Shown here: positions 7,747-14,385 of the stretch, one piece after another | Layout: each line of letters opens with the position of its first letter | Position numbering within the stretch: position 1 is the stretch's first letter | The notes under the pieces: model-generated | Databases searched by the model: none | Seen by the model: only the letters and a program-made list of their open reading frames with translations | Told to the model about the DNA's origin: nothing | Assembly (NCBI GenBank): GCA_018666295.1 | Contig: JABIZW010000094.1 | Location: 1-15,678, forward strand | Direction: 5' to 3' | Origin: Halieaceae bacterium | Lineage (GTDB): Bacteria > Pseudomonadota > Gammaproteobacteria > Pseudomonadales > Halieaceae | Length of the DNA: 15,678 nucleotides | Program-made: the position numbers and the translations under genes

Positions 7747-8634
7747 ATGACTAATACCCCGGCCATAAACGATCCTAGTTACCTTCCCGAACTCGACCCC
7801 ATGCTCGAGTACTACATTGTCGAGGAGCCTAAGTTCACGTTCGAGTCGCCCGACGACGGTCCATTTACGCGCGCGTTGGTTCGCTCGCTTGAAGGGTTTC
7901 TAGGGCGTCACAAGATGGAGCGCCATTATCAAGGGCTAAAAGCGAAGGACGTCGACTCGAAAACGTTCTTTCGTGACGCATTCAAACTCAGCAATATCAC
8001 CCTTGACGGTGATCTAAGCCCGTTATTAGAGATACCCAAGGGTCGTCCTGTGCTGTTTATTGCCAATCACCCCTTTGGCGTCATCGACGGTCTTATTCTG
8101 TGCAACATGGCGCTGGATTACGCAGACGACTTCCAAGTCGTCATCAATTCACTCCTCTGCCAAGATCGTGATCTCGTTCCACATTTTTTACCCATCGACT
8201 TCTCCGAAACGAAAGAAGCAGCAAAGCGCAATGTGAGATCAAAGCAGTTGGCGGGCAAGGCACTTGCGGACGGTGTTCCCTTGATTTTATTTCCCTCGGG
8301 TATGGTCTCAACTGCCGATGCGCCCGGATTTGGCGACGTCGTTGACGCGCCATGGACGACGTTCATCGCAAAACTTGTCATGCAGTACCAACCGACGGTG
8401 GTACCCGTTTTTTTCCACGGACAAAATACGCGTCTTTTCCACGTGGCATCTAACATCGCTGAACCCTTCCGAATGGCGATGCATATGCGTGAGGCACTCA
8501 AACGCTTTGGTCAAAAAGTCTCGCTTGACGTGGGCGCCCACCACTCACCCGAAGACTACAACCACATTACGAGTCGCCAAGAAATGACAGAGCACTTTTA
8601 CAAAATCGTCCAGGACACACAACGTCCGCGCTAG
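7747..8634 (+). CDS. PlsC-type (LPLAT superfamily) acyltransferase
   Basis: Glycerophospholipid-type acyltransferase superfamily member, predicted to move an acyl chain to a lipid or amino-lipid acceptor at the membrane; the substrate cannot be told from sequence. The catalytic H-x4-D motif is NHPFGVID (His108, Asp114, counting from the ATG at 7747). The second motif is FPSG at 182-185, followed by VVPVFFHGQNTRLF at about 218-231. About 90 residues precede the catalytic region. The NHPFG variant, rather than NHxSxxD, resembles the acyltransferase domain often annotated as putative hemolysin and found in OlsA/OlsB-like contexts. An in-frame TTG at 7729 would add six residues; I preferred the ATG because GGTAG lies about 11 bases upstream. 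It ends 12 bases from the convergent ampE. Confidence 0.85.
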   Translation: MTNTPAINDPSYLPELDPMLEYYIVEEPKFTFESPDDGPFTRALVRSLEGFLGRHKMERHYQGLKAKDVDSKTFFRDAFKLSNITLDGDLSPLLEIPKGRPVLFIANHPFGVIDGLILCNMALDYADDFQVVINSLLCQDRDLVPHFLPIDFSETKEAAKRNVRSKQLAGKALADGVPLILFPSGMVSTADAPGFGDVVDAPWTTFIAKLVMQYQPTVVPVFFHGQNTRLFHVASNIAEPFRMAMHMREALKRFGQKVSLDVGAHHSPEDYNHITSRQEMTEHFYKIVQDTQRPR

Positions 8635-8646
8635 CGTCTTGTGCGA

Positions 8647-9471
8647 TTAAATTAAGACCAGAAGCGCGATGGCGCCGAGCCACAAAAGGAAGCTTCTCTC
8701 TAAGAGACTGAGCACTCGGTCTAGGCGATTGTAAACTCGCGTCTCCGACGCTTGTGTGCTCTCTAATGGAACCGCTTCACAAGCGTCCACAAAAAACTCG
8801 CCTGTATCCGTCTCAAAACTGAGCCCCTTATCGGCAAGATGAGCAATGGTTTTATCGAAGTCCCCAAAAACTGAGAAGCTCAACACCATCAGCCGAGACG
8901 GCACCCATTCGATCACACGCATCACCGAGTTACCCAGCGGCGTTTTGGTCTCTTGCGACAAATGGGCGAGTCGGTAAGCCACTGCGCCAACCGGCCCCAG
9001 CAGAAGAAAATACAGCGCGGGACCAAACCACCGCTGCAGCGCCAGCAGGCTGAAAAATGACGTCGCAACGTCGGCAAACTCGTCGGCATCTTCCGCCGAA
9101 CTGTCTCCTCCTACTGACTGGATCACCATCGCCGCCCCTTCATTGTCAGCAGCACGGGCACGCGCCAAAAATCGCTGCGTAATGGTGGGGTAGTCCTCAC
9201 GACCAAAGCTGAAGAACAACGCCGCGGTTCCCAACAGCAGCATTGCGGCACCGCCAAGCAGTCGTTCGGCAACAATATAAATCAGGGCGAAGGTTAACGC
9301 CGGTGCAACCACCAACATAAGGGCCGCCTTTGTCGAAGCACCCTCTTCATCATCGTCAAGTTGCGACCGGAACACGGTCAGAAAATCGATCGAATGGAGT
9401 GGGCCACCAGGACCCAGTAACCAGTACAGTCCAGTTGCTGCGATAAATGATAAAAACGCCAGATAACTCAA
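8647..9471 (-). CDS. ampE: AmpE-like inner-membrane protein
   Basis: Membrane partner encoded with ampD, historically described as a signalling modulator of beta-lactamase induction; its biochemical activity is not settled. The 274 residues (E. coli 284) have a hydrophobic N-terminus, a pair of helices near residues 47-82, then further helices and a C-terminal one. WFGPALYFLLLGPVGAVAYRL and VMRVIEWVPSRLMVLSFSVFGDF (both about mid-protein; short cores WFGP, GPVGA, EWVPSR) match the AmpE pattern around GPVTLMGYA and DWVPVRLAG in E. coli. The start is TTG at 9471, supported by a strong AGGGAGG six bases upstream. No ATG in frame fits better. It lies 23 bases after ampD, so the two are co-transcribed. 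Confidence 0.9.
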   Translation of the reverse strand: MSYLAFLSFIAATGLYWLLGPGGPLHSIDFLTVFRSQLDDDEEGASTKAALMLVVAPALTFALIYIVAERLLGGAAMLLLGTAALFFSFGREDYPTITQRFLARARAADNEGAAMVIQSVGGDSSAEDADEFADVATSFFSLLALQRWFGPALYFLLLGPVGAVAYRLAHLSQETKTPLGNSVMRVIEWVPSRLMVLSFSVFGDFDKTIAHLADKGLSFETDTGEFFVDACEAVPLESTQASETRVYNRLDRVLSLLERSFLLWLGAIALLVLI

Positions 9472-9477
9472 GCCAAG

Positions 9478-9484
9478 CCTCCCT
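9478..9484 (-). promoter_or_regulatory. Strong ribosome binding site deciding the TTG start of ampE
   Basis: On the minus strand AGGGAGG lies six bases before TTG (9471), between the ampD stop and ampE. This near-perfect Shine-Dalgarno with ideal spacing is the reason for accepting a TTG start for ampE. Confidence 0.7.
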
Positions 9485-9494
9485 CAGACTTCCA

Positions 9495-10106
9495 CTAGCT
9501 GCGCAGCAACGCGTCCAGACCCAGTATTTTTTGGATGCGTTGCCAATCGAAGCTGTCTCCCGGATCTGTTTTCCGTCCCGGGGCAATATCACTGTGCCCC
9601 ACAATAGCATCCCTCGGTATCTCAGGGTGTGCATCGCGGCACTTTACGATAATTTCCTCGAGCCTTTCATACTGTTCATTGGTGTAGAGATGGGTATCAG
9701 TGCCTTCAAGTTCAATGCCAATACTAAAATCATTACACCGTTCACGCCCGCGCCACAGTGAGACGCCCGCGTGCCACGCCGCCTTTTGCGTGGGAACAAA
9801 CTGAATCACCTCGCCTGTCCGTTTGATTAAAAAGTGGGCCGACACCTCAAGATCAGCAAGTGCTTCGAAGTAGGGGTGCTCTTGGGGATTCAATGTATTG
9901 GTAAAGAGCTGTTCGATGTAAGGCCCACCAAACTCATCGGGCGGCAACGATATATTGTGCAAAACGATCAAATCGACGGAGGCGCCCTCAGGTCGTTCCC
10001 CCCAATTTGATGACGGGACCTGCGTGCACCCTTGCAGCCAGCCCGACACTATCTGTCCGTATTTATTGTCGATCACGTGAAAATCGCCACTCAGCCTGTG
10101 TTTCAA
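9495..10106 (-). CDS. ampD: AmpD, 1,6-anhydro-N-acetylmuramyl-L-alanine amidase
   Basis: Cytoplasmic zinc amidase that cleaves the peptide from anhydro-muropeptides during cell-wall recycling; its loss derepresses AmpC-type beta-lactamases where AmpR is present. The zinc ligands His50, His171 and Asp181 are all present, as are the catalytic Glu132 (in SIGIELEGT) and Lys179 (HSDIAPGRKTDPG), numbered on the 203-residue model. HNISLPPDEFGGPYIEQLF, with core HNISLPP, matches E. coli AmpD closely. The model from TTG at 10106 carries about 16 residues more than E. coli AmpD (183). A GTG at 10076 would give 193 residues and leave more room for a divergent promoter, so the start is uncertain. ampE follows, and nadC is divergent 40 bases away, the same order as in E. 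coli. Confidence 0.95.
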   Translation of the reverse strand: MKHRLSGDFHVIDNKYGQIVSGWLQGCTQVPSSNWGERPEGASVDLIVLHNISLPPDEFGGPYIEQLFTNTLNPQEHPYFEALADLEVSAHFLIKRTGEVIQFVPTQKAAWHAGVSLWRGRERCNDFSIGIELEGTDTHLYTNEQYERLEEIIVKCRDAHPEIPRDAIVGHSDIAPGRKTDPGDSFDWQRIQKILGLDALLRS

Positions 10107-10112
10107 TGTCGC

Positions 10113-10118
10113 ATCATA
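10113..10118 (-). promoter_or_regulatory. Possible -10 element (TATGAT) for ampDE
   Basis: Reading the minus strand, TATGAT sits just before the TTG at 10106. If real, transcription would start close to 10106, which would favour the GTG at 10076 as the ampD start. No convincing -35 is seen at the right distance, so this is a weak call. Confidence 0.2.
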
Positions 10119-10146
10119 TCAGGGACCGGGCTCAGGACATCGACAC

Positions 10147-10974
10147 GTGTTAGACCAAAGTGACATAGAACCCATTGTAAAATTGGCCTTAGACGAGGAC
10201 ATCGGTACCGGGGACATTACCGCCGGACTGGTGGACGCTAGTGAAGTAGCCACGGCAACCGTCATCACACGTGAGGCGGGGGTGATTTGCGGGACCCAAT
10301 TTGTGGATGCGGTGTTTCACGCCGTCGATCCAGCGCTTTGTGTGACTTGGTCCAAGTGCGATGGTGACCCACTGCTAACTCATGACACGCTTTTTACCGT
10401 TTCAGGGCGTGCGCGGAGCATTTTGACCGCTGAGCGCACCGCACTGAACTTCCTTCAAATGCTCTCGGGCACCGCGAGTTACAGCGCTTATCTGGCGCAA
10501 CTGGTAGACGGCACCGGTACAAAGCTCTTGGATACTCGCAAGACTATTCCAGGGTTTCGTTTAGCGCAAAAATACGCGGTCACCTGTGGTGGCTGTTACA
10601 ACCATCGAATAGGCTTATTTGACGCGTTTCTCATCAAAGAAAATCACATTGCTGCTTGCGGCGGCATTCAACAAGCCATCAGCACGGCACAGGCTCAGGC
10701 ACCCGGAAAACCCGTTGAAATCGAAGTTGAAAACCTCGACGAGCTTCGTGCGGCACTCGATGCGGGCGCGGACCGCGTCATGCTCGACAACTTCTTGCTG
10801 AGCGATTTACGCCAAGCGGTGGCCATCAATGCCGGTCGTTCGGAGCTAGAAGCCTCCGGCAATGTGACGCAAGAGACCTTGCTCAGCATTGCGCAGACCG
10901 GGGTCGACTTTATTTCCATTGGCGCACTAACAAAAGTCATCCAGCCCTTGGACCTGTCCATGAGAATCTCGTAA
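10147..10974 (+). CDS. nadC: NadC, nicotinate-nucleotide diphosphorylase (carboxylating)
   Basis: Quinolinate phosphoribosyltransferase: quinolinate plus PRPP gives nicotinate mononucleotide, CO2 and pyrophosphate in de novo NAD synthesis (cytoplasm). The length of 275 residues is normal. Active-site segments are visible: ERTALNFLQMLSGTAS (Glu96, Arg97), the DTRKTIPG loop (Thr130-Arg131-Lys132-Thr133), QKYAVTCGG with Lys142, YNHR (Asn152-His153-Arg154), and LIKENHI with Lys164 and His167. EVENLDEL then DRVMLDNF, and FISIGALTK, complete the barrel. The start is GTG at 10147 with AGGA about 10 bases upstream; the N-terminus matches the family. It is divergent from ampD and ends 7 bases from the convergent rraA-like gene. 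Confidence 0.97.
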   Translation: MLDQSDIEPIVKLALDEDIGTGDITAGLVDASEVATATVITREAGVICGTQFVDAVFHAVDPALCVTWSKCDGDPLLTHDTLFTVSGRARSILTAERTALNFLQMLSGTASYSAYLAQLVDGTGTKLLDTRKTIPGFRLAQKYAVTCGGCYNHRIGLFDAFLIKENHIAACGGIQQAISTAQAQAPGKPVEIEVENLDELRAALDAGADRVMLDNFLLSDLRQAVAINAGRSELEASGNVTQETLLSIAQTGVDFISIGALTKVIQPLDLSMRIS

Positions 10975-10981
10975 AAGCGAT

Positions 10982-11512
10982 TTAGTCGGCGTTGTGGGTA
11001 CTGTCGGCGTTAAACGGATGCTCTGACACCAATACACCGTTCGCATCACCCGCAAGATAGTCGCCCTCGTTGACCCTCACATTGCCAATTTGCAGCGTCA
11101 CACCACGGGTGCCCTGCCCAAGCTTTTCGGTTTTTACCGGGGACGTTCCAAGTGCCATAACACAAAAATCGAAGGTATCGATCACCTCAACATCACGAGC
11201 CGCACCCACGATGACCATTCCCCGCCACCCGTTCTCCATGGCCAATTGTGCGACTTTATCGCCTGTGAGCGCCTTGGCCAACGAACCACCACCGTCCACC
11301 AAGAGCACGCGACCATCACCCGGCTCAGCCACGGCCTCTTTGACCTTGGAATTGTCTTCAAAGCAGGCAACGGTTGCGACAGCACCGAGTAATGTACGGC
11401 GTTTCCCAAACAGCCGAAATTGGCAGGGTAAAACCTGCGCTTCTGGGTTGAGATCCGACAGGTCCGGCGTGCTCAGCACTGAGTACTTCGCCTCAGAGCC
11501 ACTCAACCGCAT
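10982..11512 (-). CDS. RraA-family protein with aldolase motif (HMG aldolase / oxaloacetate decarboxylase type or RNase E regulator)
   Basis: Member of the RraA/HMG-aldolase family, 176 residues. E. coli RraA binds and inhibits RNase E, while relatives with a D-x20-R-D motif are divalent-metal pyruvate aldolases that cleave 4-hydroxy-4-methyl-2-oxoglutarate or decarboxylate oxaloacetate. Here Asp85 is followed after exactly 20 residues by Arg106-Asp107 (GAARDVEV), so the catalytic motif is complete; E. coli RraA has Arg-Gln at that place. Other family segments are TVACFEDN, RVLLVDGGGS and ADANGVLVSE-like DANGVLVSE. Overall similarity to RraA is high, so both roles are possible. The ATG at 11512 overlaps the acyl-CoA dehydrogenase end by 20 bases; a GTG at 11479 is an alternative. 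Co-transcription with the dehydrogenase is likely. Confidence 0.9.
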   Translation of the reverse strand: MRLSGSEAKYSVLSTPDLSDLNPEAQVLPCQFRLFGKRRTLLGAVATVACFEDNSKVKEAVAEPGDGRVLLVDGGGSLAKALTGDKVAQLAMENGWRGMVIVGAARDVEVIDTFDFCVMALGTSPVKTEKLGQGTRGVTLQIGNVRVNEGDYLAGDANGVLVSEHPFNADSTHNAD

Positions 11513-13256
11513 AGTCGTCGAGCTGACTTAACGGAGAGAGAATCGCGTCGGCATGGGCACTGCCACGTGGCATCAAACGGTGTAAATAGAACTCCGTCGT
11601 CGCAATTTTTCGCTGACAAAACAACGTCTTCTCATCGCGCGATAACAGATCAATCGCAACCAAGGAGCTGGCCGCAAGATGCCAGCCACCAAACAGGTAG
11701 CCCGTCTGCATCATGTAGTCAAAAGACACACTCATCGCAGCCGATTTATCGACCTTGAATAACTCAAGAATCGTCTGCGACGACATAACGTGCGTCGCTA
11801 ACGCGTCACTCAGCGCGCAACCCATTGCCGCTAAACGGTCATCACTCGACCCCGCTAAGGCGTCAGCAACCTGCCGGATTTCATCGTGCACCAACTCCAT
11901 CGTGGCACCACCGTCGCGCGCAAGCTTACGACCCACCAGGTCTGCTGCCTGGATGCCGTTAGTGCCTTCATAAATCGAGGTAATGCGGACGTCACGGAAA
12001 AACTGTGCCGCCCCTGTTTCTTCGACGTAGCCCATACCCCCATGAATTTGAACACCAACAGAGGTCACCTCCTGCCCCACTTCCGTCATCCAGCCCTTGA
12101 TGACCGGAATCATTAAGTCGAGTCGCGCTTTCCAGGCCCCCCGCTCTTGTGCTGGTGCACCGTGGGAGAGGTCCATGGTCAGCGACTCAATGTAGGCCAA
12201 GGCACGCATCGCTTCGTTGAGCGCACGCATGCTCATCAGCATCCGCTTAACGTCCGCGTGTTCGATAATGGCCACGCCACCTTGAACACGCTCTCGCGCA
12301 TAGGCAACCGCCTTTTGATACGCGCCCTCAGATGCGCCCAGGCCCTGCAGTCCAACCTTGAGCCTCGCCTCATTCATCATCGTGAACATGCAGGCGAGTC
12401 CATTATTTTCCTGCCCTACCAGGTAGCCAATCGCGCCGTCTTGATCACCGTACGCCATGACACAAGTGGGGCTTCCGTGAATCCCCAACTTGTGTTCCAC
12501 CGAAACCGGATAGGCGTCATTTCGGTCGCCTAAGCTACCGTCATCGTTCACCAAAAACTTGGGAACGACGAACAGTGATATGCCTTTACTACCTTGGGGC
12601 GCGTCGGGTAAACGCGCCAACACCAAATGGATAATGTTCTCGGTCGCGTCGTGGTCACCCCAGGTGATGTAGATTTTCTGACCAAAAATTCGGTAGTGAT
12701 CGCCGTGCCGTTCCGCGCGCGTTTTCATGGGACCCAAGTCAGAGCCAGCTCCAGACTCTGTGAGATTCATTGTTCCCGACCAAACGCCTGCATTGATATT
12801 GGGTAGGTACTTGTCTTTCAGTGCATCGCTGCCGTGCGCCGAGATAGCGAGGGCTGCGCCTGAGCTTAAAAAGGGCTCAAGTGCAAAGGCCATATCGGCC
12901 GAGTTCCACATTTCACACGCCGCAGTCCCGTAAAGCTCAGGAAGACCTTGCCCGCCGTAACCCGAGTCTGCGGAGATACCGACCCAGCCCCCGTCACCCA
13001 GCGCCCTAATGGCATCACCGTAACCCGGAGGAATCGTCACAGCCCCGTCTGCACAACGCGCCGGTTGCTGATCACCCACGCGACGCAGCGGTGCAACCAC
13101 GTCGGCCGCCAGTTTTGACGCCTCTTCGAGCAGCGCAGTGGTGAGGTCAGTGCCTACCTCCAGGCCTTCAAATCGCGGTAAGTCTCCAAGTCGAGCGCCC
13201 GCCTGACAGACGTCGTCAATCAGGAACTGCATATCATCTAGCGGTGCTTTGTACAT
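11493..13256 (-). CDS. Acyl-CoA dehydrogenase, large (about 590 residue) form
   Basis: FAD-dependent enzyme forming the alpha,beta-double bond of an acyl-CoA and passing electrons to ETF. At 587 residues it belongs to the long family with an extra C-terminal domain (about 455-587), which includes DmdC (3-methylmercaptopropionyl-CoA dehydrogenase) and FadE-like enzymes; substrate cannot be decided. Visible parts are the N-terminal helical domain with GISADSGYGGQGLP (93-106), the flavin-site motif MNLTESGAGSDL (163-174), KIYITWGDHD (194-203), the R(E)RVQGG region at 321-327, and QIHGGMGYVEET (403-413). The catalytic Glu430 is in IYEGTNGIQ, the canonical position. The ATG at 13256 has GGAGGG close upstream. 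It is divergent from the LysR gene and overlaps the rraA-like gene downstream. Confidence 0.93.
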   Translation of the reverse strand: MYKAPLDDMQFLIDDVCQAGARLGDLPRFEGLEVGTDLTTALLEEASKLAADVVAPLRRVGDQQPARCADGAVTIPPGYGDAIRALGDGGWVGISADSGYGGQGLPELYGTAACEMWNSADMAFALEPFLSSGAALAISAHGSDALKDKYLPNINAGVWSGTMNLTESGAGSDLGPMKTRAERHGDHYRIFGQKIYITWGDHDATENIIHLVLARLPDAPQGSKGISLFVVPKFLVNDDGSLGDRNDAYPVSVEHKLGIHGSPTCVMAYGDQDGAIGYLVGQENNGLACMFTMMNEARLKVGLQGLGASEGAYQKAVAYARERVQGGVAIIEHADVKRMLMSMRALNEAMRALAYIESLTMDLSHGAPAQERGAWKARLDLMIPVIKGWMTEVGQEVTSVGVQIHGGMGYVEETGAAQFFRDVRITSIYEGTNGIQAADLVGRKLARDGGATMELVHDEIRQVADALAGSSDDRLAAMGCALSDALATHVMSSQTILELFKVDKSAAMSVSFDYMMQTGYLFGGWHLAASSLVAIDLLSRDEKTLFCQRKIATTEFYLHRLMPRGSAHADAILSPLSQLDDYAVEWL

Positions 13257-13278
13257 AAACCCTCCGAATTCTGACGCT

Positions 13279-13306
13279 ATTGTAGCTGTTCATCCGCTTA
13301 GACCAA
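13279..13306 (-). promoter_or_regulatory. Probable sigma-70 promoter of the acyl-CoA dehydrogenase gene
   Basis: On the minus strand a -35-like TTGGTC (13306-13301) and a -10 TACAAT (13284-13279) are separated by 16 bases, placing the start of transcription near 13272, about 16 bases before the ATG. The -10 is good and the -35 is poor, which is common for promoters that need an activator. The inverted repeat centred at 13346 would then lie about 74 bases upstream of the start, where LysR-type activators often bind. Confidence 0.4.
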
Positions 13307-13333
13307 GAATTTCTCTCAACAACGGCAGAAGGT

Positions 13334-13358
13334 GTATTATTCATGTGATGAATAGTAC
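13334..13358. promoter_or_regulatory. Inverted repeat, probable LysR-type regulator operator
   Basis: A 25-bp dyad with a 3-bp centre (GTG at 13345-13347). The inner arms TATTCAT (13338-13344) and ATGAATA (13348-13354) are perfect complements. Extended to 11-base arms, 10 of 11 pairs match, the one mismatch being at 13337/13355. It contains the T-N11-A spacing of LysR-type recognition sites. It lies between the divergent dehydrogenase and LysR genes, 21 bases before the LysR ATG, so it is placed for autoregulation and for control of the dehydrogenase. Binding itself is inferred. Confidence 0.6.
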
Positions 13359-13379
13359 GTTCCACAGGGAGACGTCCAA

Positions 13380-14318
13380 ATGAGCCGACTCGGCCGCGTT
13401 GATTTAAACCTTCTGGTCTACCTAGATGCCCTTCTTCGCGAGCGCAATGTGACGCAGGCGGCGCACAGCCTTGGCTTGTCGCAACCGGCCATGAGTAACG
13501 GGCTTAAACGCTTGCGCGAGGTCTTCAACGACCCTCTGCTGATTCGCACGTCTGACGGCATGACACCGACCGCAAAAGCCGAGGAGCTCGAGCCACAAAT
13601 TAGAGAAATTTTAACCAATGTGGATCGTGCCCTTCAGCCCACTGAAGAGTTTACGCCGCACACAGAGACGCGTGTTGTTCGCCTCATGGCGAGTGATTAC
13701 GCCGAGTCCACGCTTTTGCCCTCTGTACTCAAGGAGCTCAGAGAGCAAGCGCCGGGTATCACGCTTGATATTATGAACCCATCGGACGTGAGCTTTCTCG
13801 ACGTTGAACGTGGCAAGGTCGACTTAGTCATTAACCGCTTTGCTCAGATGCCACAGTCGTTTCACCAAATAACCCTGTGGCAAGACACTTTTTCGTGCTT
13901 GCTGAGTCCCGACAATCCGATTCTTGAAAATTTCACCTTGGACAACTACCTCGCCGCAGACCATATTTGGGTGAGTAAAACCGGCATGGGGGTTGGGGTT
14001 GGGGTTAATCCCGACGACGTGCAACGCTTAGGCTGGGTTGACTCGACGCTAGACGAACTGGGCAAAAAACGCCGTATTCGCGTCTTTACACGACACTACC
14101 AGGCGGCCATGACGCTGGCAGAGCAAAACGACCTCATCGTCACACTGCCCACGCGCGCCACACATTTAAAGCGCGACAACCCTCGGGTTGTGCTGCGTGA
14201 TGTCCCTTTCGACATCCCACCACTTGAACTGAAGATGGCATGGAGCCCTTTGCTGCAACATAATCCCGGACACCGATGGATTCGTCAGCTGATCACAAAA
14301 ATTGCACGATCCATTTAA
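13380..14318 (+). CDS. LysR-type transcriptional regulator (NodD/LinR-like subgroup)
   Basis: DNA-binding regulator of 312 residues. The N-terminal winged helix-turn-helix covers about residues 8-66, with VDLNLLVYLDALLRERN, NVTQAAHSLGLSQPAMSNGL and DPLLIRTSDGMTPTAKAEEL forming the classic LysR signature in its NodD/NahR/LinR style (cores NVTQAA, LSQPAMSN). A periplasmic-binding-type effector domain covers about 92-312. The effector is unknown. An odd Gly-Val-Gly-Val-Gly-Val stretch at residues 204-209 is encoded by three tandem GGGGTT units. The ATG at 13380 has AGGGAGA about 8 bases upstream. It is divergent from the acyl-CoA dehydrogenase with a palindrome between them, so that gene and the overlapping rraA-like gene are its likeliest targets (inference). 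Confidence 0.93.
   Translation: MSRLGRVDLNLLVYLDALLRERNVTQAAHSLGLSQPAMSNGLKRLREVFNDPLLIRTSDGMTPTAKAEELEPQIREILTNVDRALQPTEEFTPHTETRVVRLMASDYAESTLLPSVLKELREQAPGITLDIMNPSDVSFLDVERGKVDLVINRFAQMPQSFHQITLWQDTFSCLLSPDNPILENFTLDNYLAADHIWVSKTGMGVGVGVNPDDVQRLGWVDSTLDELGKKRRIRVFTRHYQAAMTLAEQNDLIVTLPTRATHLKRDNPRVVLRDVPFDIPPLELKMAWSPLLQHNPGHRWIRQLITKIARSI
13988..14006 (+). repeat. Tandem (GGGGTT)x3 hexamer inside the LysR gene
   Basis: Three contiguous copies of GGGGTT, preceded by one more G, in frame as GGG-GTT codons for Gly-Val repeats (residues 204-209 of the regulator). A change of one unit adds or removes two residues without shifting frame. Confidence 0.7.
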
Positions 14319-14385
14319 CAGCATCAAGTCCTGTGAGCCTCGCCAGTCGTTATCATGAGGACGCAAGGACTGAAAGGCGCACGTC

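Noticed and set aside
8636..8658. GTCTT...AAGAC inverted repeat between the acyltransferase and ampE genes as a bidirectional terminator
   Set aside because: Five-base stem with a 13-base AT-rich loop and no U-tract; too weak to call.
12147..12533. Plus-strand open frame (128 codons) inside the acyl-CoA dehydrogenase gene
   Set aside because: Lies antisense to the conserved dehydrogenase core; no recognisable domain and no ribosome binding site of note.
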